Shown piece after piece: positions 50,176-58,509 of a DNA stretch of 64,000 nucleotides; within the stretch, counting starts at the first letter, position 1; every line of letters begins with the position of its first letter. This DNA comes from Actinoplanes italicus. Its GTDB lineage: Bacteria > Actinomycetota > Actinomycetes > Mycobacteriales > Micromonosporaceae. The stretch lies in assembly GCF_003001815.1 (NCBI RefSeq), contig NZ_PVMZ01000010.1:62001-126000 (forward strand), read 5' to 3'. The notes beneath the pieces were generated by a model. The model saw nothing but the letters and a program-made list of their open reading frames with translations. It did not search any database and was not told the origin of the DNA. The position numbers and the translations under genes were made by a program.

Positions 50176-51206
50176 GCCGCGCTCCGCCGCCGCCGGGCCG
50201 GCTCGAGTGCCGGCGGGTGGTAGCCCTGATCGCGCGACGACAGCGTGACGCCGGGCGGCACGATCTTGTCGATCTCGTCGAGGACGTCCCGGCTGAGCCG
50301 CACCTGCGCGGCGTCGAGCTGGGCCTCGAGCTGCTCGAACGTGCGCGGGCCGATGATCGGCGCGGTGACCGCCGGATGCTCCAGGACGAACCCGAGCGCC
50401 AGGTGGATCAGCGACAGGCCGGACTGCTCGGCCAGCAGCGCGAGGGCTTCGACGGCCGCGAGCTTGGCGGCGTTCTCCGGGGCGCCGATCTCGAACCGGC
50501 CCGGCTGACGGCCGCCGCGACTGGTCTCCGGCTGGGCTCCGCCGGCCCGGAACCGTCCGGTCAGCCAGCCGCCCGCGAGAGGGCTCCACGGGATCACCGC
50601 GAGGCCGTACTTCTGGGCGATCGGCAGGACCTCGCGTTCGACGCCGCGGGCCAGGATCGAGTACGGCGGCTGCTCCGAGACGACCCGTTCCCTGTTACGG
50701 CGAGCGGCGATCCACTGGCCCTCGACGATCGCCGACGGCTCGAACGTGGACGTGCCGATGTAGCGGACCTTGCCCTGGTGCACGAGGTCGGACAGCGCTC
50801 CGAGGGTCTCGTCGAAGTCGGTGTCCTCCTCGGGCCGGTGCACCTGGTACAGGTCGATGTGGTCGGTCCGCAGCCGGCGCAGGCTGTCCTCCACGGCACG
50901 GATGATCCAGCGCCGGGAATTGCCGAAGTGGTTGGGGTCCGTACCGATCTGTCCGTGGAACTTGGTGGCCAGGAAGACCTCGTCGCGTCGCCCGGCCAGG
51001 GCTTTGCCGACGATCTCCTCGGACTCGCCCTGGCTGTAGACGTCGGCGGTGTCGACCAGGTTGATCCCGGCGTCGAGCGCCCGGTGGATGATCCGGACGC
51101 TGTCGTCATGGTCGGGGTTGCCGCGCTCGCCGAACATCATGGTGCCCAGCGCGAGGGCGCTGACCTTGACGCCGGTACGGCCGAACGGGCGAAGCGGAAC
51201 GGTCAT
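50172..51206 (-). CDS. Aldo/keto reductase
   Basis: The 344-residue NADPH-dependent TIM-barrel oxidoreductase has RPFGRTGVKVSALALGTMMFGE, the catalytic DTADVYSQGESEEIVGKAL (Asp and Tyr), LATKFHG (Lys), YQVHRPEEDTDFDETLGALSDLVHQGKVRYIGTSTF (His) and IIGPRTFEQLEAQL. It may reduce the aldehyde left after sulfonate cleavage by the monooxygenases around it. ATG 51206 overlaps the preceding stop (ATGA). The same frame open to 52355 runs antisense-like through the next gene and is not a fusion. Confidence 0.9.
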   Translation of the reverse strand: MTVPLRPFGRTGVKVSALALGTMMFGERGNPDHDDSVRIIHRALDAGINLVDTADVYSQGESEEIVGKALAGRRDEVFLATKFHGQIGTDPNHFGNSRRWIIRAVEDSLRRLRTDHIDLYQVHRPEEDTDFDETLGALSDLVHQGKVRYIGTSTFEPSAIVEGQWIAARRNRERVVSEQPPYSILARGVEREVLPIAQKYGLAVIPWSPLAGGWLTGRFRAGGAQPETSRGGRQPGRFEIGAPENAAKLAAVEALALLAEQSGLSLIHLALGFVLEHPAVTAPIIGPRTFEQLEAQLDAAQVRLSRDVLDEIDKIVPPGVTLSSRDQGYHPPALEPARRRRSAA

Positions 51207-52534
51207 CGGGAGGTCACCTCGAGCAGGCTGTTGGCGGGGCGGGGGAGTCCGTAGTGCTCGCGCAGGGTGGTGCCGGTGTACTCGGTACGGAACAGGCCGC
51301 GCTCCTGCAGGATCGGCACCACCTTGGCGGCGAACGCCTCGATCCCGGACGGGAGCACGGCCGGCATGATGTTGAAGCCGTCGGCGGCGCCGTTCTCGAA
51401 GTAGTGCTGGATCGTGTCGGCGACCTGCACCGGCGTACCGGTGAAGGTGCGGTGCCCGCGCCCGCCGCCGAGCTTGCCGATCAGCTGCCGCACGGTCAGG
51501 TTGTCCCGGCGTGCCCAGTCCACGATGAGCGTGCGGCGGCTCTTGTGGCCCTCGATCTCCTCCTCTGCCGGGATGTCGGCCGGCAGGAGTTCGTCCAGCT
51601 TGAGCCGCTCGGCGTCGATCCCGAGAACCGTGGCCAGCGTCCCGATCGCGAACTCCGGCGAGATCAGCCGCTCGAGTTCGGCGTCCAGTTCCCGCGCCTC
51701 GGCGAGGGTGTCGCCGATGACCGGGACGATGCCGGGCAGGACGACCACATGATCGGGGTCGCGGCCGGCCGTCACCGCCCGGCGCTTGATGTCGGCGTAG
51801 AACGCCTGGCTCTCGACCAGGGTCGGCTGCGCCACGAAGATCGCCTCGGCCCACCTGGCGGCGAACTCCTTGCCGTTCTCCGACGAGCCGGCCTGCACCA
51901 GCAGCGGGTAACCCTGCGGCGACCGCGGCACGTTCAGCGCACCCTGGACCCGGAAGTACCGTCCCTCGTGACCGATGGACCGGACCCGCTCGCGGACGGC
52001 GTGGACCCCGGCCTCCTTGTCGGCGAGCACCGCGTCGTCGGCCCAGCTGTCCCACAACTTGGTGGAGACCTGCAGGAACTCGTCGGCCCGCTCGTACCGG
52101 TTCTTGTGCAGCGGCTGGTCGTCGAGCCCGAAGTTGCGGGCCGCGGCCTCCCCGGCGGTCGTGACGATGTTCCATCCGGCCCGCCCACCTGACAGGTGAT
52201 CGAGCGAGGCGAAACGGCGGGCCAGGTTGTACGGCTCGTTGTACGACGTCGACGCGGTCGCGATCAGGCCGATCCGGGTCGTCGTGGCCGCCAGCGAGGC
52301 CAGGAGCAGCGTCGGCTCCAGCTTGCCGGCCGGACGCCGGCCCGGGTCGCTCCACAGCACCGGGCTGTCGGCCAGGAACACCGAGTCGAACTTGGCGTCC
52401 TCGGCGACCCGGGTCAGGTGCTGGTGCGCGGCGAGCGACAGGTTGGCGTGCGGATCACTCTCCGGCAGCCGCCACGACGCCTCGTGGTGGCCGGTGTCGT
52501 GCAGGAACAGGTTGAAGTGCAGCTGCCGGGTCAT
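51203..52534 (-). CDS. FMNH2-dependent monooxygenase, NtaA/SnaA/DszA family (copy A)
   Basis: A 443-residue luciferase-like monooxygenase: HFNLFLHDTGHHEASWRLPESDP at the start, the long NtaA-type TASTSYNEPYNLARRFASLDHLSGGRAGWNIVTTAG (about 93-128), NVPRSPQGYPLLVQAGSS (about 202) and an LPRP C-terminal end. Relatives oxidise nitrilotriacetate, dibenzothiophene sulfone or pristinamycin. In this operon an organosulfur substrate such as a sulfone is likely. It is strikingly similar to copy B next door and overlaps both neighbours by 4 bp. Confidence 0.9.
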   Translation of the reverse strand: MTRQLHFNLFLHDTGHHEASWRLPESDPHANLSLAAHQHLTRVAEDAKFDSVFLADSPVLWSDPGRRPAGKLEPTLLLASLAATTTRIGLIATASTSYNEPYNLARRFASLDHLSGGRAGWNIVTTAGEAAARNFGLDDQPLHKNRYERADEFLQVSTKLWDSWADDAVLADKEAGVHAVRERVRSIGHEGRYFRVQGALNVPRSPQGYPLLVQAGSSENGKEFAARWAEAIFVAQPTLVESQAFYADIKRRAVTAGRDPDHVVVLPGIVPVIGDTLAEARELDAELERLISPEFAIGTLATVLGIDAERLKLDELLPADIPAEEEIEGHKSRRTLIVDWARRDNLTVRQLIGKLGGGRGHRTFTGTPVQVADTIQHYFENGAADGFNIMPAVLPSGIEAFAAKVVPILQERGLFRTEYTGTTLREHYGLPRPANSLLEVTSR

Positions 52535-53859
52535 ACCTTGCTCAGCTCCAGGCGGTTGGCGGGGCGGGGGAGTCCGTAGTGCTCACGCAGGGTCGTGCCG
52601 GTGTACTCGGCACGGAAGAGGCCACGTTCCCGCAGGATCGGGACGACCTTCTCGACGAAGGCGACGAGGCCGGACGGCAGGACCGCCGGCATGATGTTGA
52701 AGCCGTCGGCGGCGCCCGAGCCGAACCACTCCTCGATCGTGTCGGCCACCTGCACCGGCGTACCGGCGAAGGTCCGATGCCCACGGCCGCCGCCGAGCCG
52801 GCCGATCAGCTGGCGCACGGTCAGGTTCTCGCGCCGGGCCAGGTCGACGATGAGGGTGTAGCGGCTCTTCGCGCCTTCGATCTCGTCCTCGGTCGGCAGG
52901 TCCGCCGGGAGCGGCCCGTCCAGGTCGAGGTCGTCGGGGTCGAGGTTGAAGCGTTCGGCGAGCTGTCGTTTCGCGTACTCCGGGGAGATCAGCCTCTCCA
53001 GTTCGGCGTCGAGTTCCCGCGCCTCGCCGACCGTGTCGCCGATGACCGGCACGATGCCGGGCAGGATCTTGACGCCGTCCGGATCGCGGCCGAGCGCCGC
53101 CGCCCGCTGCTTGAGGTCGCGGTAGAAGTCCTGCGCCTCGCCGAGCGTCTGCTGCGCGGTGAACACCGCCTCGGCGAACCGGGCCGCGAACTGCCTGCCG
53201 TCCTCCGACGATCCGGCCTGCACCAGCAGCGGGTAGCCCTGCGGCGAGCGCGGCACGTTCAGCGGCCCGTCGACCCGGAAGTACCGCCCCCGATGATTGA
53301 TCGCGCGGACCTTCGCGGCGTCGGCGTGGACACCCGCCTCCTTGTCGGCGAGCACCGCGTCGTCGGCCCAGCTGTCCCACAGTTTCGTGGCGACCTCGAC
53401 GAACTCGGCGGCCCGCTCGTAGCGGTCGGCGTGCAGCGGCACGTCGTCCAGGCCGAAGTTGCGGGCCGCGTCCGCTCCGGCGGTGGTCACGATGTTCCAG
53501 CCGGCCCGGCCACCCGACACGTGATCCACCGAGGCGAACCGGCGGGCCAGGTTGTAGGGCTCGTTGTACGACGTGGACGCCGTCGCGATCAGGCCGATGT
53601 GCTCGGTCACCGCGGCCAGGGCGGTCAGCAGCACGGTCGGCTCCAGCTTGCCGGCCGGCCGCCGCCCGGGATCGCCCTGCAGCACCGGGCTGTCGGCGAA
53701 GAAGATCGAGTCGAGCTTGCCGCGCTCGGCGATCCGGGCCAGCTCCTGGAAGTGCTTCACGTTCCAGCTGGCGTGCGGGTCGCTCTCCGGCAGCCGCCAC
53801 GACGCCTCGTGGTGGCCGACGCTCATGAGGAACGCGTTGAGGTGCAGCTTCCTACTCAC
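52531..53859 (-). CDS. FMNH2-dependent monooxygenase, NtaA/SnaA/DszA family (copy B)
   Basis: The 442-residue paralogue of the gene at 51203 shares long identical stretches, such as TASTSYNEPYNLARRFAS, SGGRAGWNIVTTAG and LWDSWADDAVLADKEAGVHA. Differences concentrate near residues 30-40 and 300-330, where substrate contacts could lie. Start GTG 53859 is chosen for GGGGGTGG just upstream; it overlaps the ATPase stop by 8 bases. The next in-frame ATG is within the protein's conserved start. It probably arose by tandem duplication. Confidence 0.9.
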   Translation of the reverse strand: MSRKLHLNAFLMSVGHHEASWRLPESDPHASWNVKHFQELARIAERGKLDSIFFADSPVLQGDPGRRPAGKLEPTVLLTALAAVTEHIGLIATASTSYNEPYNLARRFASVDHVSGGRAGWNIVTTAGADAARNFGLDDVPLHADRYERAAEFVEVATKLWDSWADDAVLADKEAGVHADAAKVRAINHRGRYFRVDGPLNVPRSPQGYPLLVQAGSSEDGRQFAARFAEAVFTAQQTLGEAQDFYRDLKQRAAALGRDPDGVKILPGIVPVIGDTVGEARELDAELERLISPEYAKRQLAERFNLDPDDLDLDGPLPADLPTEDEIEGAKSRYTLIVDLARRENLTVRQLIGRLGGGRGHRTFAGTPVQVADTIEEWFGSGAADGFNIMPAVLPSGLVAFVEKVVPILRERGLFRAEYTGTTLREHYGLPRPANRLELSKV

Positions 53860-54589
53860 TGTCCACCCCCAGTCGGTCGAGCAGCAGCGACCGCAGCTCG
53901 GCGAAGCCCGCATCCGAGCGGGACCGGTTCGCCAGATCCACGCGTACGTCCGTGTGCACCACCCCGGCGTCGAGCAGGATCACCCGGTCAGCGAGCACGA
54001 TCGCCTCGTCGACGTCGTGGGTGACCAGCAGCACGGCCGGCCGGTGGGCCTCGCACAGCTTGCGCAGCAGGGCGTGCATCCGGATCCGGGTCAGCGCGTC
54101 CAGCGCACCGAACGGCTCGTCGGCGAGAAGCAGCTCCGGCTCCCGGACCAGCGACCGGGCCAGCGAGGCCCGCTGCTGCTCACCGCCGGACAGCTCGTAC
54201 GGCCAGGACCTCTCCCGCCCGGCCAGACCCACCTCCTCCAGCGCCTTGCGGCCGCGCTCCCCGGCGTCCGGGCCGCGCAATCCGAAGGTCACGTTGTCCA
54301 GGACCCGCTTCCAGGGCAGCAGGCGGGAGTCCTGGAACACCACCGACACCGACTCCGGCACCTCGATCTGCCCGTGTCCGGCGACGTCGCGGTCCAGCCC
54401 GGCCAGCGCCCGCAGCAGGGTGCTCTTGCCGGTGCCGGAGCGGCCGATCAGGGCCACGAACTCACCCGGCGCGATGTCCAGGTCGAGGCCGTTGAGGACA
54501 CCGCCGTTCTCGTTGAAGCTCCGGTGCAGGTTGCGGACCCGTACCGCGGGCTCGACGGTCGTCGTCAGCCCTCGAGTGTCTTGCGCCAT
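53852..54589 (-). CDS. ssuB: Sulfonate-type ABC transporter ATPase
   Basis: The 245-residue ATPase has Walker A GRSGTGKST (about 49-57), Q-loop VVFQDSRLLPWKRVLDNVTFGL (the LLPW signature of the nitrate/sulfonate/taurine group), LSGGEQQRASLARSLVREP and Walker B LLLADEPFGALDALTR, then H in VTHDVDEA. It drives uptake through the SsuC-like permease. It starts 25 bases inside the permease end. Sulfonate is inferred from the neighbouring oxygenases; other organosulfur substrates fit. Confidence 0.88.
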   Translation of the reverse strand: MAQDTRGLTTTVEPAVRVRNLHRSFNENGGVLNGLDLDIAPGEFVALIGRSGTGKSTLLRALAGLDRDVAGHGQIEVPESVSVVFQDSRLLPWKRVLDNVTFGLRGPDAGERGRKALEEVGLAGRERSWPYELSGGEQQRASLARSLVREPELLLADEPFGALDALTRIRMHALLRKLCEAHRPAVLLVTHDVDEAIVLADRVILLDAGVVHTDVRVDLANRSRSDAGFAELRSLLLDRLGVDSE

Positions 54590-55413
54590 GCGAGCACCCT
54601 CCTTGCCGTGAGACGGACGGCGCTGTCGGCGCAGTAGCCGAAGATGCCGTAGATGACCAGGCCGACGACGATCACGTCGGTCTGCCCGTACTGCTCGGCC
54701 AGGGTGATCATGTGACCGATGCCGGCGACCGCGTTGTACTGCTCGACGACCACGAGGCCGAGCAGCGACGACGTCACCGCGAACCGCATGCCGAGCAGGA
54801 AGCCGGGCAGCGCGCCGGGGAGCACGATGTGCCTGATGAACTCGCCGTGGCTGATGCCGATCGTCTCGGCCAGTTCGGCGTACTTGCCGTCGATGCTGCG
54901 CAACCCGTTGTGCGTGTGGATGTAGATCGGGACGAGGCTGATCAGCGCGATCGTGATGATCTTCATCTCCTGGCCGATGCCGAACCAGGCGATGAACAGC
55001 GGGATGATCGCGAGCGTCGGCACCGACCGCTTGATCTGGATCGGGCCGTCGATCAGCGACTCACCGATCCGGGACAGGCCCGAGATCACCGCGAGCACCG
55101 CGCCGGTCGTGACGCCCAGGAAGAGGCCGATCGCGGACCGCTGCAGCGACGACAGGATGTTGCCGAGCAGATCGTGGTTGACCCACTGGTCCTCGAAGGC
55201 GACCACCACGTCCCACGGCGCGGACAGGATGGCCGGCTTGATCACCCCGGTCGCCGAGCCGATGCTCCAGACCGTGAGGGCGAGGACCGGACCGATCCAG
55301 AACGCGAACCGGATGCGACGGCCGGGACCGAGACGACGGCGTACGACCCGCTTGTCGCTGGCGTCGCCCTTGTCGTCGACGGCGACCGGCGTGGTGTGCA
55401 GGGTGGTGGTCAT
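54565..55413 (-). CDS. ssuC: Sulfonate-type ABC transporter permease
   Basis: The 282-residue BPD-type permease has about six helices and the cytosolic coupling loop EFIRHIVLPGALPGFLLGMRFAV (EAA motif, about 195-217), the form seen in SsuC/TauC. The N-terminal ~35 residues are charged. ATG 55413 overlaps the stop of the binding protein (ATGA). Confidence 0.88.
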   Translation of the reverse strand: MTTTLHTTPVAVDDKGDASDKRVVRRRLGPGRRIRFAFWIGPVLALTVWSIGSATGVIKPAILSAPWDVVVAFEDQWVNHDLLGNILSSLQRSAIGLFLGVTTGAVLAVISGLSRIGESLIDGPIQIKRSVPTLAIIPLFIAWFGIGQEMKIITIALISLVPIYIHTHNGLRSIDGKYAELAETIGISHGEFIRHIVLPGALPGFLLGMRFAVTSSLLGLVVVEQYNAVAGIGHMITLAEQYGQTDVIVVGLVIYGIFGYCADSAVRLTARRVLAWRKTLEG

Positions 55414-56477
55414 GCGGCATCACCTGTGACGACGGCGGCACCGGCGGCGTCCGCCTGCACCTCCTCGAAACGGCGGTCGATCAGCGTGTTCACGTCGAGC
55501 TTGTCGTGGTTCTGCTCCTTGGCGAGCAGGTCGGCGGTCTCCTGCAGGCGGGTGATCGCCGCGTCCCAGGTCGCCGGGATGGCCTTGTCGCCGTTGATCT
55601 CCACGACGGCCTTGGCGTCCTTCTCGCTCAAACCCTGCGTGTCCTGGTAGTAGGCCTTCGCGAACTCGTCCGGGTGGTCGTTCGACCAGAGAAGAGCCTT
55701 CGTCCGTACGGCCACGTACACCTTGAGAGCAGCGGCTTTGTTCGCGTCCTCCACGGCGGAGGTCAGGCAGTACAGCGTGGAGGCGTCGTCGCGGATCCCG
55801 GTGGAGATCGAGGTCGCGCCCGGGTACTTCGCCTCGTACAGCTTGACGTTCTGCGCCCCGATCGGTGCCACGTCGACGGCCTTGCTGCCCAGCGCCGTCA
55901 CGTAGGAGTCGCCGGTGCTGGTCAGCTCGACCAGCTGCACGTCCTTCTGGGTCAGGCCGGCCTTCTGCAGCACCCGCAGCACCAGCGCGCCCTGCGCCTG
56001 GCCGGCGCTGTAGGCGATCTTCTTGCCGCGAAGGTCGGCCAGCGAGGCGACGCCCACCCCGGGCGCGACGCCGAGCTTGTAGATCGGGTGCTCGAGCGGA
56101 TCGACCGTCACCGACTGGAACACGATCTTCGTGGAGGTGCCGGTCCACGCCGCGAACAGCGACGGGATGTCGGCCACCGAGGCGCAGTCGAGCTTGTCGG
56201 CCCGGAAAGCCTGGATGCTCTGCGGGCCGCCGCTGATGTTCGCCCACTCGATCGTGATGCCGGCGTCGTCGAGTTCGGAGTCCAGACCCGACGCCCCGAT
56301 CAGCGCCTGGAGCTGCGGGTCGCCGAGACGCAGCGTGGCGCCGCTGGGCACCCTGTCCGGCAGCGCGGCGGACAGCTCCAGCTTGGTGGCGGCCTCCTCG
56401 CCGCTACCGCACGCCGCTGTGGTGGCCAGGACCGTGGCCAGCACGGCTGTCAGAGCTTGACGGGACGTACGCATCAT
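55410..56477 (-). CDS. ssuA: Sulfonate-type ABC transporter substrate-binding lipoprotein
   Basis: The 355-residue lipoprotein has lipobox TAAC (cysteine 23) and a periplasmic-binding fold of the SsuA/TauA group. Motifs are IEWANISGGPQSIQAFRADKLDCASVADIPSLFAAW (about 75-110), LADLRGKKIAYSAGQAQGALVLRVLQKAGL (about 146) and a late LSEKDAKAVVEINGDKAIP. Two ATGs in a row form the start. It probably binds an alkane- or aryl-sulfonate outside the membrane and follows the flavin reductase by 31 bp. Confidence 0.87.
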   Translation of the reverse strand: MMRTSRQALTAVLATVLATTAACGSGEEAATKLELSAALPDRVPSGATLRLGDPQLQALIGASGLDSELDDAGITIEWANISGGPQSIQAFRADKLDCASVADIPSLFAAWTGTSTKIVFQSVTVDPLEHPIYKLGVAPGVGVASLADLRGKKIAYSAGQAQGALVLRVLQKAGLTQKDVQLVELTSTGDSYVTALGSKAVDVAPIGAQNVKLYEAKYPGATSISTGIRDDASTLYCLTSAVEDANKAAALKVYVAVRTKALLWSNDHPDEFAKAYYQDTQGLSEKDAKAVVEINGDKAIPATWDAAITRLQETADLLAKEQNHDKLDVNTLIDRRFEEVQADAAGAAVVTGDAA

Positions 56478-56508
56478 GGGTCTTCCTCTTCTGCCGGGTT
56501 TCGTTTCG

Positions 56509-57006
56509 CTAGAGGGCGTGGAAGCTGCCGTCGTGATAGAGCAGGGGAGCGCCGTGCTCGGCGAGACCGGCCTCCTCGACCCGCCCGATGACCAGGTGTG
56601 AGTTGCCGGCCGGGTGCCGGTGCTCGATGGACACCCGCAGCCAGGCCGCGGCGTCGTCCAGGACCGGCTCGCCGGTGGGCAGCCGGCCCCAGCGCGTCGG
56701 CGCGCCGAACCGGTCGATGCCGCTGGTGGCGAAAATCCGCGCCACCTCGGTGTGCTCGGCGCCCAGCAGGTGCACGACAGCGGTGTCGGCGTCGCGCAGG
56801 TGCTCCCAGGCCGAGGCGGTGGCGTTGATGCTGAACGACAGCAGCGGCGGGTCGGCCGACAGCGAGGCCAGCGAGGTGACGGTGACGCCGGCGGCGCCGC
56901 GGCCGGCGTCGGCGGTCACGATGGCGACGCCCGCGGCGTGGCGGCGGAACACCTGACGGAACAGTGCTGCGTCGACCGTTGACGACCTGGAGACGATGAT
57001 GGTCAT
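56509..57006 (-). CDS. NAD(P)H:flavin reductase (HpaC/flavin-reductase-like domain)
   Basis: The 165-residue protein has the flavin-reductase domain: FRQVFRRHAAGVAIVTADAGRGAAGVTVTSLASLSADPPLLSFSINATAS (about 17-66) and a late SHLVIGRVEEA. It supplies reduced FMN to the three monooxygenases of the operon. It is the first gene, so the reductant donor is made before transporter and oxygenases. GGAG lies 6 bases before ATG 57006. Confidence 0.88.
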   Translation of the reverse strand: MTIIVSRSSTVDAALFRQVFRRHAAGVAIVTADAGRGAAGVTVTSLASLSADPPLLSFSINATASAWEHLRDADTAVVHLLGAEHTEVARIFATSGIDRFGAPTRWGRLPTGEPVLDDAAAWLRVSIEHRHPAGNSHLVIGRVEEAGLAEHGAPLLYHDGSFHAL

Positions 57007-57032
57007 GCGAGACTCCGTTCTTCTCGCAATTC

Positions 57033-57060
57033 ATACTATGCCGCTAGGTTTAAGAGGCAA
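57033..57060 (-). promoter_or_regulatory. Promoter of the organosulfur operon
   Basis: On the minus strand TTGCCT (57060-57055) and TAGTAT (57038-57033) are spaced 16 bp in a locally AT-rich stretch, about 27 bp upstream of the flavin reductase start. Confidence 0.6.
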
Positions 57061-57096
57061 TATTGCGCCCCACTGAAATAAGTAAGCCCAGGTAGA

Positions 57097-58296
57097 TCAG
57101 TTGCTGGCGTACACGCGATCGAGCGCGACCGCTCCGCCGGCCACCGCCAGCACACTGGTCGGGAAGCTCGAGGAGTACACCGTCGCCGTGACGTCGGCAC
57201 CCGCCGACGACGCCGACTCGACCTCGGCGCGCAGTGTCGCGAGACATTCGGGAACCCGGTTCACGCCCGCCTCCGCGACCACGAGAACCTCCGGATCGAA
57301 CAGATCCAGCAGCAGCGCCGCCGCCCGGCCCACCAGGCGCGCCCGCTCCTGCAGCAACGCCAGCGCCCCGACGCTCCCGGCCAGGGCCGCGTCCACGAGC
57401 GCCCCGATCTCCGGCCGGTCGATCAAACCGTCCGCCAGCGCACGGCGTACCAGCGCCTTCTCGCCGACCGCCGCCTGCAGACACCCGACCCGGCCGCATG
57501 AGCACGGCAGGTCACACCCGTCCACCGGCAGATGCGCCACCGACCCGGCGGCCGACCGCGGTCCCTGATGCACCACGCCACCGGTGGCAAAAGCAACATC
57601 GACAACATTCCCGACGAACATGTGTACGGCGCTCTGCCGCGCCCGATCCGCGACGGCCCCGAGCAACTGCTCCGCGCGCAGCAGGGCCCTCGAGTTGCTG
57701 TCCGCGCGTACCGGCAGCCCCGTCGCCTCGGCGAGCGTCGCGCACACCGGCACATCACGCCAGCCCAGCGCCGGATGCTCGACCACCCGGCCGCCGGCCG
57801 CGTCCACCCAGCCACCCGTCGCCAGCCCCACACCCAGCATCCGCCGCCACCGGCCGTGCTCCCGGCGAACCTCCGCGATCGTGGTGGCGAGCGCCTCCAG
57901 CACCCCGGCCGGATCACGCCGCCCATGCGGATCCTGACGCTGCACGATCACCCGGCCCCGCAGATCGAGCAACGCGACCGTGGCCCGGGGAACCGCGATG
58001 TGCACCCCGACGATCGCCACCGAGTCGGCGTCCACATCGAGCGGCACGTGCGGGCGCCCGATACCGGGCCGGTTCACCGCCTCCGGCGCCTCACGGACGA
58101 GCCCCTGATCCATCAGCACCGCCGTCACACCGCTGACCGTCGCCGCCGACAGCCGGGTCACCCGCGCGATCGAGCTCCGGGCGATCGGCCCGTGATCGAG
58201 AACCGCCCGCAGAACCGCGGCCGCCGAATCGGGCGCCCGGCGCGGCACGGGCAGCGGCAGATCGCCGCGCCGTGTCGTGCGCTGCGTGCCGATCAC
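57097..58296 (-). CDS. ROK family transcriptional regulator
   Basis: The 399-residue protein has an N-terminal MarR-like helix-turn-helix (AAVLRAVLDHGPIARSSIARVTRLSAATVSGVTAVLMDQGLVRE, about 25-70). A ROK sugar-kinase-like domain follows, with the zinc motif CDLPCSCGRVGCLQA (about 266-280) and VEHPALGWRDVPV. The glucokinase DGT phosphate loop is not evident, consistent with a regulator rather than kinase. It lies 90 bp upstream of the organosulfur operon on the same strand and is the obvious candidate to control it. Confidence 0.87.
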   Translation of the reverse strand: MIGTQRTTRRGDLPLPVPRRAPDSAAAVLRAVLDHGPIARSSIARVTRLSAATVSGVTAVLMDQGLVREAPEAVNRPGIGRPHVPLDVDADSVAIVGVHIAVPRATVALLDLRGRVIVQRQDPHGRRDPAGVLEALATTIAEVRREHGRWRRMLGVGLATGGWVDAAGGRVVEHPALGWRDVPVCATLAEATGLPVRADSNSRALLRAEQLLGAVADRARQSAVHMFVGNVVDVAFATGGVVHQGPRSAAGSVAHLPVDGCDLPCSCGRVGCLQAAVGEKALVRRALADGLIDRPEIGALVDAALAGSVGALALLQERARLVGRAAALLLDLFDPEVLVVAEAGVNRVPECLATLRAEVESASSAGADVTATVYSSSFPTSVLAVAGGAVALDRVYASN

Positions 58297-58363
58297 CGGC
58301 CACCCGGAAGACGGTGGATCATCTTCGAAGGCTAACCTGCCCTCACCGGCCCGATTGCCGGCT

Positions 58364-58390
58364 GTTACCAGACGTTATGCGGTCGGTAAC
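58364..58390. promoter_or_regulatory. Inverted repeat upstream of the ROK gene
   Basis: GTTACC (58364-58369) and GGTAAC (58385-58390) are separated by 15 bp, 68 bp upstream of the ROK start. It is a possible autoregulatory site. Confidence 0.35.
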
Positions 58391-58509
58391 ACATCTCGGC
58401 CCGCCTCGGCCGGCCTGGCTTGGCCCGGTTCGGTTCGGCCTGGCCCCGCCCCTTGGATTCGAGTGCGTTCCTGGGCTCGTGCGGTGCGGACATCGGATCT
58501 CGTTGACCC

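Noticed and set aside
50172..52355. Apparent 727-residue fusion of an unknown N-terminus to the aldo/keto reductase
   Set aside because: The extra part lies in a wrong frame of the neighbouring monooxygenase. ATG 51206 has the family N-terminus and an ATGA overlap.
52579..54024. Plus-strand frame of 481 codons opposite the monooxygenase pair
   Set aside because: Antisense shadow of the duplicated oxygenase, with a similar shadow over the other copy.
58297..58509. Small gene between the ROK and NicO genes
   Set aside because: Frames here are short, low-complexity and without ribosome sites.
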